Notes: generated by a model not told the origin, from the sequence alone. Numbered from the stretch's first letter, positions 1 to 9,593 are shown. The stretch is DNA of 34,693 nt from Pseudomonadota bacterium (GCA_021300175.1 JAJTIC010000087.1:1-34693); one strand, 5' to 3'. Translations and numbers: made by a program.

Positions 1-58
1 CCAAGGCGATGATGAGAAAACGTCCCCAGTCTGATCGATTTTTGAACAAAAATGACAT
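1..58 (-). CDS. Start of an unidentified, probably membrane-associated protein (partial)
   Basis: An ATG on the minus strand at 58-56 opens a frame that stays open for 19 codons to the window's left edge. It reads MSFLFKNRSDWGRFLIIAL, a short basic head followed by a hydrophobic run, as in an inner-membrane protein or a signal anchor. An AGGGG-like ribosome-binding site lies about 8 nt upstream (62-66 on the opposite strand). It is divergent from glyS. Too little is visible to assign a family, and the call rests on the start signal and the plausible N-terminus only. Confidence 0.5.
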   Translation of the reverse strand, partial: MSFLFKNRSDWGRFLIIAL

Positions 59-186
59 GAATAACCCCTTGAATCTTCTCTAGTTTAGACATGTTCAGCA
101 CACCTCATCAAGGCCTGTTTTTTTTTGACTCGGTCGAGGTGGGTGGATAACCCTTGAGGGGTTCTATTTTCCCACAGGAGATGTGT

Positions 187-1536
187 ATGTCTGAAGTGAC
201 TGTTCGAAGGCTCACGGATTTAGCGACTTTGGTGTCTTTGTCCAAGCGCCGCGGGTTCGTTTTTCAAAGTTCTGAAATTTACGGTGGCCTGTCTTCTTGT
301 TGGGACTATGGCCCGTTGGGATCTCAATTGAAATTGAATGTGAAGCAAGCTTGGTGGAGAGCCATGACTCGACGTCGAGAGATTTGTGGCATTGATGCTG
401 CGATCCTGATGCATCCGACGGTCTGGAAAGCTTCGGGCCATGTGGATGGTTTTTCAGATCCCTTGGTGGATTGCAAAGATTGTAAAACAAGGTTTCGCGC
501 GGACAACACGGAGTCGTATTTGAATCACCAAAAATGTCCCAATTGCGGCAGTAAAAATTTGTCTGAGCCGAGGCAGTTCAATTTGATGTTTAAGACTCAT
601 ATGGGACCTGTGGAAGATCAAGGTTCCGTGATTTACTTGCGGCCCGAAACAGCGCAAGGTCACTTTGTGAATTTTCAAAATTGCCAAGTCACGACAAGAT
701 ATAAAATTCCCTTCGGGATTGCAGCGATTGGAAAATCTTTCCGGAACGAAATCACACCGGGAAATTTTATTTTTCGAACTCGAGAGTTCGAACAAATGGA
801 AATGCAGTACTTTGTGAAACCTGGCACCGATGAGAAGTGGTTCGATACTTGGAAAGAGCTTCGTTTTTGCTTTTACAAAAAGTATGGTTTTCGCATGGAG
901 AACCTTCGGTTTCATCCTCATGGCCCCACAGAGCTGGCTCACTATGCAAAGGCCGCTGTGGACGTGCAGTATTTGTTTCCCATTGGTTGGAGTGAGCTCG
1001 AAGGAATTCATAATCGCAGTGATTTCGATCTTACTCAGCACTCCAAATTCTCAGGGAAGAATCTTGAATATTTTGATGAAGCGAATAAAGAAAAATTTGT
1101 TCCTTATGTGATTGAAACTGCGGTGGGTTGTGATCGCTTGGTTTTGGCTTTCCTATGTGACGCTTACCGCGAAGAAGTAACAAAGGACGATAAGGGCCAA
1201 GAAGATATTCGGGTGGTCTTGGGCCTTCACCCAGAGCTTGCGCCGGTGAAAGTGGCTGTGCTTCCACTTTCCAAAAAAGAAGAGCTCACGAATATCGCTG
1301 AAAAATTAAGAGATGATTTATCCTTAGACATGGAAGCAGAGTACGACGAATCAGCAAGTATTGGTAAGCGCTACCGTCGGCAGGACGAGATTGGGACGCC
1401 ATTTTGTGTGACTGTCGACTTTGAGACTTTGAATGATCAAGCGGTGACGGTTCGTCATCGCGATACGATGAAGCAAGAGCGCGTCGCCATTTCTCAATTG
1501 ACCCAGTATCTTCAGGCCAAAATGAAGGAATTTTAA
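187..1536 (+). CDS. glyS: Glycyl-tRNA synthetase (single-chain, alpha2 type)
   Basis: A class II aminoacyl-tRNA synthetase that charges tRNA-Gly with glycine, using ATP, in the cytoplasm. This is the eukaryote-like single-chain form, not the GlyQ/GlyS tetramer. Visible landmarks are the N-terminal [14 protein letters not shown] and DYGPLG segments, a CxxC...CxxC zinc-ribbon-like insertion (CKDC, CPNCG), motif 2 around [11 protein letters not shown] with [10 protein letters not shown], and motif 3 around [10 protein letters not shown]. The C-terminal 110 residues match the anticodon-binding domain. The frame is open from 154, but the start is placed at 187 because CAGGAG at 175-180 lies 6 nt before that ATG. 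This gives 449 residues, normal for the family. ppdK begins 1 nt after the stop, so the two are probably co-transcribed. Confidence 0.96.
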   Translation: MSEVTVRRLTDLATLVSLSKRRGFVFQSSEIYGGLSSCWDYGPLGSQLKLNVKQAWWRAMTRRREICGIDAAILMHPTVWKASGHVDGFSDPLVDCKDCKTRFRADNTESYLNHQKCPNCGSKNLSEPRQFNLMFKTHMGPVEDQGSVIYLRPETAQGHFVNFQNCQVTTRYKIPFGIAAIGKSFRNEITPGNFIFRTREFEQMEMQYFVKPGTDEKWFDTWKELRFCFYKKYGFRMENLRFHPHGPTELAHYAKAAVDVQYLFPIGWSELEGIHNRSDFDLTQHSKFSGKNLEYFDEANKEKFVPYVIETAVGCDRLVLAFLCDAYREEVTKDDKGQEDIRVVLGLHPELAPVKVAVLPLSKKEELTNIAEKLRDDLSLDMEAEYDESASIGKRYRRQDEIGTPFCVTVDFETLNDQAVTVRHRDTMKQERVAISQLTQYLQAKMKEF

Positions 1537-1537
1537 A

Positions 1538-3499
1538 ATGCAAACACAAATTGAATCCAAAGTGACGGCTGTCCCTGAAAAATTTGTCTATTTCTTTTCA
1601 GCAGAAGAAACTGATGGCAATGCCAAAATGAAAAGTATTTTGGGGGGCAAAGGAGCCAACTTGGCAGAAATGACTTCTTTGGGGCTCCCGGTTCCTCCGG
1701 GGTTTACAATTTCGACAGAAGTTTGCACTCACTACTATGAGCAGGGTGGAAAATTGCCGGACTGGGTGAAGCCTCAGGCTGAAAAAGCCATTCACAAAAT
1801 TGAAAAACTCACGGGGAAGAAGTTTGGCGATGCCAAAAATCCTCTCTTGGTCAGTGTTCGCAGTGGGGCGAGATCGTCAATGCCAGGAATGATGGACACC
1901 ATTCTGAATTTAGGTTTGAGTGATCTGACGGTGGAGGGTTTAGCAAGCTCAACCGGGAATGATAGATTTGCGTGGGATTCTTATCGCAGATTCATTCAGA
2001 TGTATTCCGATGTAGTTCTCGGAATGAATTCATCCATGCTTGAAGTGACTTTGGAAGATCTCAAAGACGAAAGGGGATACAGGCTCGACACTGAGCTCAC
2101 GGTGGCGGATCTCAAAGTTCTTGTGAAAAAATTTAAAGATCTTGTTCGTCAGAGCACTGGGCAAATGTTTCCTAATGATGCTTATGAACAGCTTTGGGGT
2201 GCGGTCTCTGCCGTGTTTAGGTCTTGGAACACTCCCAGGGCGATCACTTACCGTGAATTGCATGATATTCCTGCCAGCTGGGGAACAGCTGTGAATGTGC
2301 AAAGTATGGTGTTTGGAAATATGGGGGATGACTCTGCCACCGGCGTCGCTTTCACCCGAGATCCCAGTACAGGGGATAAAAAATTCTACGGTGAGTTTCT
2401 CATCAATGCCCAAGGTGAAGATGTGGTCGCGGGAATTAGAACTCCGCAGCCCGTCACTAAACTGGCTGCTGAAGGAACAGGTCTTCAGTCCTTGGAAGAG
2501 GCCATGCCGGCAGCTTTTGCCGAGCTCACGAAGATTTATCAAAAGCTCGAAAAGCATTACCGAGATATGCAGGACATTGAGTTTACGATTGAAAGAAATA
2601 AACTCTGGATGCTCCAAACGAGAAACGGCAAGCGGACAGCGCGGGCCGCGTTGAAGATTGCCACAGAGATGATTCAAGAAGGTCTCATCACCGAAGAAGA
2701 AGCACTCTTGAGGTTGGATCCCGCAAGTCTTGATCAACTGTTGCACCCCACGTTGGACCCCAAAGCGCAAAAGACTGTGCTTGCGAAAGGTCTTCCGGCA
2801 AGCCCTGGGGGCGTTGGCGGGCAAATTGTTTTCACCCCGGAAGAGGCGGTCGAATGGAAAGAGCTCGGGAAAAAAGTTATTCTTGTACGCATTGAAACTT
2901 CACCAGAAGATATTGCGGGAATGGTGGCGGCTCAGGGAATTCTCACCACTCGAGGGGGGATGACGTCCCATGCGGCTGTGGTCGCGCGCGGGATGGGGAA
3001 GTGCTGTGTGGCAGGTTGTGGGGAAATCGACATCGATCCAAGAAATGAAACGATGAAAGTGAAAGGCTACGTTCTAAAAAAAGGCGATGTGATCACTTTG
3101 GATGGTAGTACCGGAGAAGTTTTCCTCGGCGAAGTAAAAACATTAGCGCCGACATTGGATGCTTCTTTTGAAGCGGTGATGAAAATGGCGGATAAATATC
3201 GAAGGTTGAAAGTTCGCACGAATGCAGACACTCCCAAAGATGCGACCACTGCCAGAAATTTTGGGGCTGAAGGGATCGGTCTTTGCCGAACAGAACACAT
3301 GTTTTTTGGAGCGGATCGTATCGACGCTGTTCGAGAAATGATTTTGGCTGAGAATAAAGTCGAGCGTGAAGCGGCTTTGGCAAAGTTGCTTCCGATGCAG
3401 AGAAGTGACTTTTATGAGCTTTTCAAAATCATGAAGGGCTATCCTGTGACGATCCGTTTGCTTGATCCCCCTTTGCACGAATTCCTGCCGCATACCTAG
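1538..3499 (+). CDS. ppdK: PPDK N-terminal part (ATP-grasp and phosphohistidine domains), ends at in-frame TAG
   Basis: This 653-residue product would carry the nucleotide-binding ATP-grasp region ([10 protein letters not shown] at about 36-45; [15 protein letters not shown] at about 105-119) and the phospho-carrier His478, but only the first strands of the PEP/pyruvate barrel, ending LHEFLPHT. Without the barrel it should not form PEP. The start ATG at 1538 lies 1 nt after the glyS stop, with AAGGA about 9 nt upstream, consistent with translational coupling. See the full-length entry for the readthrough alternative. Confidence 0.75.
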   Translation: MQTQIESKVTAVPEKFVYFFSAEETDGNAKMKSILGGKGANLAEMTSLGLPVPPGFTISTEVCTHYYEQGGKLPDWVKPQAEKAIHKIEKLTGKKFGDAKNPLLVSVRSGARSSMPGMMDTILNLGLSDLTVEGLASSTGNDRFAWDSYRRFIQMYSDVVLGMNSSMLEVTLEDLKDERGYRLDTELTVADLKVLVKKFKDLVRQSTGQMFPNDAYEQLWGAVSAVFRSWNTPRAITYRELHDIPASWGTAVNVQSMVFGNMGDDSATGVAFTRDPSTGDKKFYGEFLINAQGEDVVAGIRTPQPVTKLAAEGTGLQSLEEAMPAAFAELTKIYQKLEKHYRDMQDIEFTIERNKLWMLQTRNGKRTARAALKIATEMIQEGLITEEEALLRLDPASLDQLLHPTLDPKAQKTVLAKGLPASPGGVGGQIVFTPEEAVEWKELGKKVILVRIETSPEDIAGMVAAQGILTTRGGMTSHAAVVARGMGKCCVAGCGEIDIDPRNETMKVKGYVLKKGDVITLDGSTGEVFLGEVKTLAPTLDASFEAVMKMADKYRRLKVRTNADTPKDATTARNFGAEGIGLCRTEHMFFGADRIDAVREMILAENKVEREAALAKLLPMQRSDFYELFKIMKGYPVTIRLLDPPLHEFLPHT

Positions 3500-3505
3500 C
3501 AAGAA

Positions 3506-4240
3506 ATGTTGGATCTTTCGGGTCGAATTAAAATAGATTTGGAAAAACTGCGATCAAAAGTGCGAGCTTTGCACGAGTTCAATCCTATGCTGGGGCATCG
3601 AGGCTGTCGTTTGGCGATCACTTATCCTGAGATTTATGAAATGCAAGTGCGAGCCATTGCCGAAGCCGCCTGTGATCTAGTGAAAGAAGGAGAGACTCTC
3701 ACTCCTGAAATTATGATTCCTTTGGTGGGTGTGGATAAAGAGCTCGAAATTTTGCGAAAGCTCACCGTATTCACTGTCGAGAAAGTTCAAAAAGAAAAAG
3801 CACAGAAATTTGCTTACTTAGTGGGCACAATGATCGAGTTGCCGCGAGCCGCCGTCACGGCTGATATCATCGCTGATCATGCTGATTTTTTTAGCTTTGG
3901 AACCAACGATTTGACGCAGACCACATTGGGCCTTTCTCGGGATGATTCTGGAAGGTTTTTGGGAAGTTATGTCTCTCAAGGTATTTTCGCGAAAGATCCT
4001 TTTGTGAGCATTGATCGAGCCGGCGTCGGAACTCTCGTAAAATCCGGTGTTGACTTGGGGCGCAGAACCAAGCCAGATTTGAAGACTGGGGTGTGCGGGG
4101 AGCACGGAGGGGACCCTGATTCCGTCGAGTTTTTCCATAGTGTGGGACTCGATTACGTCAGCTGTTCACCTTACCGTGTTCCCATTGCAAGACTGGCCGC
4201 TGCAAGAGCAGCTATTCAGTCGCGGAAAACGCATCACTAA
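3506..4240 (+). CDS. ppdK: PPDK C-terminal part (PEP/pyruvate-binding barrel), same frame after the TAG
   Basis: Continuation of the ppdK frame, 244 residues from the first ATG after the TAG. It holds the PEP-utilising barrel motifs HEFNPMLGHRGCRL, the metal/PEP loop FSFGTNDLTQTTLGLSRDD and the catalytic cysteine loop GVCGEHGGDP. No convincing Shine-Dalgarno precedes ATG 3506 (the upstream bases are AGCAAGAA), so independent initiation would be weak; this half is expected only if the TAG is read through or is a sequence error. Codons 655-900 show no frameshift and no further stop, so any loss of function would be recent. Confidence 0.7.
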   Translation: MLDLSGRIKIDLEKLRSKVRALHEFNPMLGHRGCRLAITYPEIYEMQVRAIAEAACDLVKEGETLTPEIMIPLVGVDKELEILRKLTVFTVEKVQKEKAQKFAYLVGTMIELPRAAVTADIIADHADFFSFGTNDLTQTTLGLSRDDSGRFLGSYVSQGIFAKDPFVSIDRAGVGTLVKSGVDLGRRTKPDLKTGVCGEHGGDPDSVEFFHSVGLDYVSCSPYRVPIARLAAARAAIQSRKTHH

Positions 4241-4317
4241 AGCTGACATGGTCGTTGGCAAAGTGGCTCACGGATCGAGCTCAAAAACAACAACTTGAGT
4301 GAAACCGGAGTGCCACT

Positions 4318-7300
4318 TTGAGAATCAAAAAACTTGAGCTGATTGGTTTTAAATCGTTTAAAGACAGAACGGTGATTCAGTTTGATGCTGGGATCACGGG
4401 AATCGTAGGGCCTAACGGTTGCGGAAAGTCCAACATCGTCGATGCACTTTTGTGGGCCATGGGTGAAATGTCTGCGAAAGATCTTCGCGGAAATAGCATG
4501 ATGGATGTTGTTTTCTCGGGGTCCGAGGACTATGCGCCTTCAGGTATGGCAGAAGTGTCAATCACTCTTGAAAATGATGGGGGTCCGTTTCCTGCCAAGT
4601 ACATGAAGTTTTCAGAAGTGATGGTGACTCGTCGACTGCATCGGAATGGAGAGTCAGAGTATGCCATTAATAAAGAGCCTGCTCGTCTTCGTGATATCCA
4701 AGAAATTTTCATGGACACCGGTGCTGGCGCCAAAGGATTCTCGATCATTCAACAAGGGATGATTGCGAAAATCATCACAGCGAAGCCAGAAGATCGTAAA
4801 CACCTGATCGAAGAAGCCGCTGGGATCACCAAGTTTAAAGCACGAAAAAGAGAGTCACAAAGGCGTTTGGATGCGACGGAGCAGAACTTACTGCGTTTAC
4901 GCGACATCATTGCTGAACTAAAACGTCAGATTGATTCGCTTCAGCGCCAAGCTCAAAAAGCCGAGCGCTATCGCACCCTGAAAACACAGCTCGAAGAATT
5001 GGAATTGTGGATCAGTTCATTACAATTCCGAGATTTGATGACAGCAGCTAACGAAGCTCAACGAATCTTCCAAGAAGCTCAGAGCATGGAAGTTGAAGGT
5101 GAATCGCAACTCGCAGATTTACAAAGTCAATTAGAAACTTTGAAATTACAAATTCTGGAGCAAGAGAAGTCTGTTGAAGAAGCTCAGGTCGAGTATTCAA
5201 CGAAGCAGGCTTTGGTTCAACGCAAGCAGCTTGAGCTTCAAAAATTGCAAAGTGATATTGACCTTGCACGCAACAAAGAAGAGATGACAGGAACTTTGTT
5301 TGGGCAGACAGAAGCTCGCCGTGAACTTTTAGCGAGGGACTTAGCAGAGAGTGATAGCAAAGTGACTGAGCTTAGTGCAATGGCCGAAGAGTTGGCCTCA
5401 CAATTTGAAGCCCAGCGAGAAGCTTATGAAGAAGCGCAGTCAAGAATTCAAAGCGTGGATGAGGAGCTCACTCGTAAACGCCAAGAGCTTTTTGCTGTGG
5501 GTGGAACCGTCTCTTCAATGGATGCCAAAGTTCAGTCCATGAGCTCACAGATTGAAGAAGTCCAAGGTCGCGCTGAAGAACAACAAATGGTTCTTCATGA
5601 GCTCAAGGATAAGCAAATAGAGTTTGAAAATCGCCGGAATAAGCTTTTCCAAGATTTGGAAAAAGAACGCCAGTTGCAATTCGATTTAGCCAATGACGTC
5701 GAATCTTTTGAAGCCAATAAGAAGGTTCTTTCTCAGAACATTCAGAAGAAAGAATCTGAAGTTCAGCTCTTTAAAGACAATTTGAATGAAGTCGCTTCTC
5801 GCTTGTATGGTCTTGAGAACTTGCAAAGCAACTTCGAAGGATTTGAAGAAGGCGTGAAACAAGTCATGCTTTGGCAAAAAGCCAAACAAGCAGAGATCAC
5901 AGCTGATGGCAGTATTCATTTTCAGCCGGTGGCAGAGGTGGTGGAAGTTCCAAGTCAGTATGAAGTGGCGATGGAAGCTGCTTTGGGATCCAGACTTCAG
6001 ATGTTATTGTCCTCGGATTCTGGCGCTGCTTTGCAAGCTGTGGACTATTTGAAAGAGCAAAAATCAGGGCGTGGAAGTTTCTACGGATTTTCGAATCAGA
6101 GTTCTCAAAGAGCAGAGCTGAATCCTTCCGAAGAGGGCGTGGAAGCCCTTTTGAAAGATGTGATTCGCTCTGATGAGAAGTATAAGACGTCAGTGTCTTA
6201 TTTGCTTGATGGTGTTGCTATTGTGGACTCCGTTCGGACAGCTCTGGGCCTTCGTGCGAAGTATCCAGGTTGGACTTTTGTCACTGAAGACGGAGACACT
6301 TTGTCGGCGGACGGAGTTCTGACCGGTGGGGCTGTGGAAAGCGCAGAAAGTGGAGTTCTGAAACGTCGTCGTGAAATCAAAGAGCTTTCTCAAGCCAAAG
6401 ATGAATGGAGCGGAAAGCTAGCCTTAGCCCAAGCAAGCCTGAAGAAGCTGCAAGAGCAGCTGGCGAATGTGGTCAATGACTTTGAAGGAGCTCAAAAAAG
6501 AAGAGTTGAGCAAGAAATCAAAGTCAGTGGCTTAAGAAAAGATCTCGAGCGAGCTGAGAACGAGTTTTCTAATTCACAGTATGCTGTTGAACGCCAAATG
6601 AAAGAGATCCAAAAAATTCAAGAGCAACTACAAAGCTTAGAAATTAAAGTGGAAGAGCTGAGTTCTGCTCTTGAAGAGTCTCGCTTGAAAAAAGTAGAAC
6701 TAGAGTCTGAGGTTGAGACTCTGACTCAGGAGCTTGCATCGACGAAGTTGGGATTTGAAGGAATGCAAATTTCTGTGAGTCGTTTGCAAGTGGAAAGCGC
6801 TAGCAAAACTCAGGAGTTGGCGGGATTTGAACGCCAAAGTGCCCAGCTCAGATCTCAAGTGGAAGTTCTTAATCAGCAGCTCAGCAAAATGTCTGAAGAG
6901 ACAAATCAGTACCAACACTTGATGACGGAAAGCCAGTTTCAGTTAGAGCAAGAAAAAATCGCTTTCGAAAGACTCTTGGATGAGGTCGAGAGCTTGAAGT
7001 CAGAAGCTTCATTAATGAAGAATACTTACGAGACTTTGTCTGCCAAGGGTCGTGAGCTTGAAGAGCAAGTTTCCGTTTCTAGCCGTGCGAAGAATGAACG
7101 TCAGCATCGCATGAACGACGCCCAGCTCAAGTTTGAGCAGGCCAAGATGAAAGAGCAGTACTTGATCGATCAGATTCGTGAAAGGTACATGCTGAATCTT
7201 CCTGATATTTATGAGCAGCATTTGCACCGAGAAGGGGATCCGGCAGAGGCTGAGCTTCAGCTCAAAGAGCTGAGGGACAAGATTGCAAAATTCGGTGATG

Positions 7301-7893
7301 TGAATCTGTCAGCTATTGGGGAGTACGATGAAACCGCGAAAAGATATGAATTCTTGGTACAGCAGGAACGAGATCTCGAGGAAGCGAAAGAACAGCTCCG
7401 TCGAGTGATCGATCGAATTAATCGCATCTGTTCAAAGCGCTTCAAAGAGACTTTTGATCTGGTGAACGATCGTTTCCAGAAAGTTTTCCCAGTGCTCTTT
7501 GGTGGTGGGGAAGCGAGCCTATCATTGATTGAAATTCCAGAAAAACAAGAGATGGGAATTGAGATTACGGCGAAGCCTCCAGGCAAGAAACCCCAAAGCA
7601 TTTCACTGCTTTCAGGGGGCGAGAAAGCTCTCACGGCAGTTTCATTGGTCTTCTCAATCTTCTTGGTGAAGCCTTCACCTTACTGTCTTTTGGATGAGGT
7701 GGATGCGCCACTCGATGACGCCAACGTTTCTCGTTTCAATGATCTCGTTCGTGAGATGAGTAAACGCTCGCAGATTATTGTGGTCACTCACAACAAGCAC
7801 ACGATGGAAGTGGTTGGAAAGCTTTACGGAGTCACTCAGCAAGAGCGTGGAGTGTCGACGATGGTGTCTGTGAATTTGCAGGACTTAAGATAA
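4318..7893 (+). CDS. smc: Chromosome partition protein Smc
   Basis: The SMC ATPase that compacts and segregates the chromosome with ScpA/ScpB. At 1191 residues it has the normal length. It shows the Walker A loop GPNGCGKS at 31-38, two long coiled-coil arms rich in E/Q/K/L (about 165-500 and 690-1020), a hinge around 505-680 (VLTGGAVESAESGVLKRRREI at its end), the ABC signature LLSGGEKAL near 1096-1104, and Walker B YCLLDEVDAPLDD starting at 1122. The start is a TTG at 4318. It is supported by GGAG at 4307-4310 with a 7-nt spacer and by the canonical N-terminus RIKKLELIGFKSF. The stop TAA directly abuts the next ATG. It lies 77 bp after ppdK in the same direction. Confidence 0.97.
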   Translation: MRIKKLELIGFKSFKDRTVIQFDAGITGIVGPNGCGKSNIVDALLWAMGEMSAKDLRGNSMMDVVFSGSEDYAPSGMAEVSITLENDGGPFPAKYMKFSEVMVTRRLHRNGESEYAINKEPARLRDIQEIFMDTGAGAKGFSIIQQGMIAKIITAKPEDRKHLIEEAAGITKFKARKRESQRRLDATEQNLLRLRDIIAELKRQIDSLQRQAQKAERYRTLKTQLEELELWISSLQFRDLMTAANEAQRIFQEAQSMEVEGESQLADLQSQLETLKLQILEQEKSVEEAQVEYSTKQALVQRKQLELQKLQSDIDLARNKEEMTGTLFGQTEARRELLARDLAESDSKVTELSAMAEELASQFEAQREAYEEAQSRIQSVDEELTRKRQELFAVGGTVSSMDAKVQSMSSQIEEVQGRAEEQQMVLHELKDKQIEFENRRNKLFQDLEKERQLQFDLANDVESFEANKKVLSQNIQKKESEVQLFKDNLNEVASRLYGLENLQSNFEGFEEGVKQVMLWQKAKQAEITADGSIHFQPVAEVVEVPSQYEVAMEAALGSRLQMLLSSDSGAALQAVDYLKEQKSGRGSFYGFSNQSSQRAELNPSEEGVEALLKDVIRSDEKYKTSVSYLLDGVAIVDSVRTALGLRAKYPGWTFVTEDGDTLSADGVLTGGAVESAESGVLKRRREIKELSQAKDEWSGKLALAQASLKKLQEQLANVVNDFEGAQKRRVEQEIKVSGLRKDLERAENEFSNSQYAVERQMKEIQKIQEQLQSLEIKVEELSSALEESRLKKVELESEVETLTQELASTKLGFEGMQISVSRLQVESASKTQELAGFERQSAQLRSQVEVLNQQLSKMSEETNQYQHLMTESQFQLEQEKIAFERLLDEVESLKSEASLMKNTYETLSAKGRELEEQVSVSSRAKNERQHRMNDAQLKFEQAKMKEQYLIDQIRERYMLNLPDIYEQHLHREGDPAEAELQLKELRDKIAKFGDVNLSAIGEYDETAKRYEFLVQQERDLEEAKEQLRRVIDRINRICSKRFKETFDLVNDRFQKVFPVLFGGGEASLSLIEIPEKQEMGIEITAKPPGKKPQSISLLSGGEKALTAVSLVFSIFLVKPSPYCLLDEVDAPLDDANVSRFNDLVREMSKRSQIIVVTHNKHTMEVVGKLYGVTQQERGVSTMVSVNLQDLR

Positions 7894-8422
7894 ATGAATA
7901 TTCAAAAAATTCTTTTGATCACGCCGCTGTTGATTTCAACAGCGGCTTTTTCGTCTTGGACCAAGCAATCGGATGATATCTTAAAAGTAGAGTTGGGAGT
8001 TGTGACTCCCAACTACAGTGTGGAAGTTCAAGCGCCCAAAGAAATTTCCAAAAAAGTTGCGAAGTATCAGCCGCATGCGGCAAGTAAAACAGCTCTGGGG
8101 ATCTCTTATCGAAATCTTGGGGCTACATTGTCCTGGGCCAATCCTACGAAACCTGAGGATGATGCCAAGTTTGGAAAATCCAGTTCCACTGATTTTCAGT
8201 TCAGATTCTTCGGGAAGAGGACTTATGAGTTCTTTTACTCATCCTACAAAGGTTACTACATAGAAAATTCTGAAGATCTTGATCCTGCCTTTGTTGGTAA
8301 CCCAGTCAAGATTCAACGGCCCGATTTATGCCAATGGTGAATTTCGCGGATCGACCATGGACCTAAATGCATTTTACGCTTACCGGTTCGATGGTGTAAA
8401 ATCCTGTCTCTGCCAGGTTTGA
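7894..8422 (+). pseudogene. DUF4421-like outer-membrane protein gene, frameshifted and truncated
   Basis: The first frame (7894-8340) encodes an N-terminal signal peptide (MNIQKILLITPLLISTAAFS), then strands resembling DUF4421 proteins: TALGISYRNLGATLSWA, STDFQFRFFGKRTYEFFY, SSYKGYYIEN, IQRPDL. At about 8329 the similarity leaves this frame and resumes one frame over from 8330 as ANGEFRGSTMDLNAFYAYRF, running to a TGA at 8420-8422. The join YANGEF would require 2 missing bases or 1 extra base. Even when joined it is about 176 codons, well short of the roughly 300 expected, so the C-terminal half is gone. ftsY starts only 18 nt later. An intrinsic terminator lies inside the signal-peptide codons. 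The DUF4421 call is by motif memory and not certain. Confidence 0.65.
7923..7951 (+). terminator. Intrinsic terminator after smc, embedded in the next reading frame
   Basis: A perfect 11-bp stem (GCCGCTGTTGA, then its complement TCAACAGCGGC, with TT between; in practice a 9-bp stem with a 6-nt loop) is followed at once by TTTTT at 7947-7951. This is a textbook Rho-independent terminator for transcripts leaving smc (stop at 7893). It lies at codons 10-20 of the ORF beginning at 7894. Confidence 0.8.
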
Positions 8423-8440
8423 TTAAGAAAGAGGTTCTCA

Positions 8441-9553
8441 ATGAACGATGTGGGAATGACACCTTCAGGCCAAATGGCTCTGTTTGGTCTTGTGTTTTTA
8501 ATGGGCGTCCTGTTTTTGGCGATCGTGGTGGTTGTTTTTCGCTCAAAAAAGAACTCCCAAGTTTCGAGTCGATCAGTCGCCTCTGAAAGTACAAATCTTG
8601 AAGCTGTTTCTCAAGAAACTATTCCCGAACCAAAATCAGTCACTTTAAAAGAAGCTCTCACACAAACTCAAGGTCACTTTTGGGGACGAATCTCATCTGT
8701 ATTTTCTAATTCGAATCCTCAGTTTTGGGACGAGCTAGAAGAAGTCTTGTACACTTCGGATCTAGGGCCGCAAACAGTGGAGAGGCTGCTGAATTCGGTG
8801 AAAGATCAGCTCTCTCGAACAGAACAAAAAGATCTTGAAACTGTGAAATCAGCGATCAAGTCCGAATTTCTACAAATCTTTCAAGGAGCTGGAGTTCAAG
8901 AACCCGAGACGGCTTCGCAGATTCAGCATTTGAGTTTGCAAGCGCAGCCCACGGTCTGGCTCATTGTGGGTGTGAATGGCGTTGGAAAAACAACTTCGAT
9001 CGGGAAGCTAGCTGCAAAGCTCGCCAGTGAGGGAAAAAAAGTTCTAGTCGCTGCCGGAGATACTTTTCGCGCCGCTGCAGGTAATCAGCTCAGAGCTTGG
9101 ACGGAGCGTGCTCAAGTCGAAATCTTTTCCCCAGAGGGTGTGAAGGATCCAAGTGCAGTGGCCTTTGATGCTGTGACCAAGGCAAAAGCGCAGAACTATG
9201 ATGTGGTTTTGATTGATACTGCAGGACGTCTGCACACCCAGGCTCATTTGATGGATGAGCTCAAAAAAGTAAAACGAGTTATCCAAAAAATTGATAGCGC
9301 TTATCCTCATGAAACTCTCATTGTCTTGGATGCGAATTCAGGCCAGAACGCCCTGTTGCAAGCAAAACAGTTCCACGAAGCTGTCCAACTTACCGGAGTG
9401 ATTCTGACCAAAATGGATGGAACGGCCAAGGGCGGAGTCGCCGTGGGGCTTTCTTACGAGCTCAAAATTCCGATTCGATTGATAGGGATTGGTGAAAAAA
9501 TTGAAGATCTTCGGCCGTTTTCGCCCAGGGAATTTGTTGACTCAGTGATTTAG
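8441..9553 (+). CDS. ftsY: Signal recognition particle receptor FtsY, with N-terminal membrane helix
   Basis: The SRP receptor GTPase that docks ribosome-SRP complexes at the inner membrane for co-translational insertion by SecYEG. The NG domain is complete: an N domain around 80-150, G1 GVNGVGKT at 177-184, G2 DTFRAAA at 207-213, G3 DTAGR at 259-263, G4 TKMDG at 323-327 and the closing GIGEKIEDLRPF at 349-360. The first 35 residues contain a strongly hydrophobic helix (about 11-33) followed by basic RSKK, so this FtsY is probably membrane-anchored and not bound through an acidic A domain as in E. coli. The length is 370 residues. AAAGAGG lies upstream of ATG 8441. The promoter should lie after the terminator at 7951; I could not pick one reliably. 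Confidence 0.96.
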   Translation: MNDVGMTPSGQMALFGLVFLMGVLFLAIVVVVFRSKKNSQVSSRSVASESTNLEAVSQETIPEPKSVTLKEALTQTQGHFWGRISSVFSNSNPQFWDELEEVLYTSDLGPQTVERLLNSVKDQLSRTEQKDLETVKSAIKSEFLQIFQGAGVQEPETASQIQHLSLQAQPTVWLIVGVNGVGKTTSIGKLAAKLASEGKKVLVAAGDTFRAAAGNQLRAWTERAQVEIFSPEGVKDPSAVAFDAVTKAKAQNYDVVLIDTAGRLHTQAHLMDELKKVKRVIQKIDSAYPHETLIVLDANSGQNALLQAKQFHEAVQLTGVILTKMDGTAKGGVAVGLSYELKIPIRLIGIGEKIEDLRPFSPREFVDSVI

Positions 9554-9593
9554 GGCAAAGGAGACTGGAGGAGTCCTAGAAGAAGGAGGCCCT

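Larger units (their letters stand above)
1538..4240 (+). pseudogene. ppdK: Pyruvate, phosphate dikinase gene interrupted by one in-frame TAG
   Basis: PPDK interconverts pyruvate + ATP + phosphate with PEP + AMP + pyrophosphate. Read through, the frame gives about 900 codons, the family's normal length, with the N-terminal ATP-grasp nucleotide domain, the swivelling phosphohistidine domain (GGMTSHAAV, Thr476/His478) and the C-terminal PEP/pyruvate barrel (FGTNDLTQ; catalytic Cys853 in GVCGEHGGDP). A TAG at 3497-3499 (codon 654) falls between LHEFLPHT and QEMLDLSG, just inside the barrel domain. Both sides are in the same frame and neither shows other damage. Family members usually carry an acidic residue here (HTEEE or HTDEE), so GAG to TAG is the simplest change. 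Options are a recent null mutation, a sequencing error or readthrough. TAG is a normal stop elsewhere in the window (ftsY, nrdJ, ferredoxin), which argues against general reassignment. Confidence 0.8.

Noticed and set aside
149-163. AACCC-TTGAG-GGGTT hairpin before glyS as a terminator or leader regulator.
   Set aside because: Only 5 bp with a 5-nt loop, and a T-box would need a much longer leader.
212-490. Antisense frame of 92 codons inside glyS and similar frames inside smc, tyrS and nrdJ.
   Set aside because: They lie over strongly conserved genes on the other strand, have no ribosome-binding site and a composition unlike proteins.
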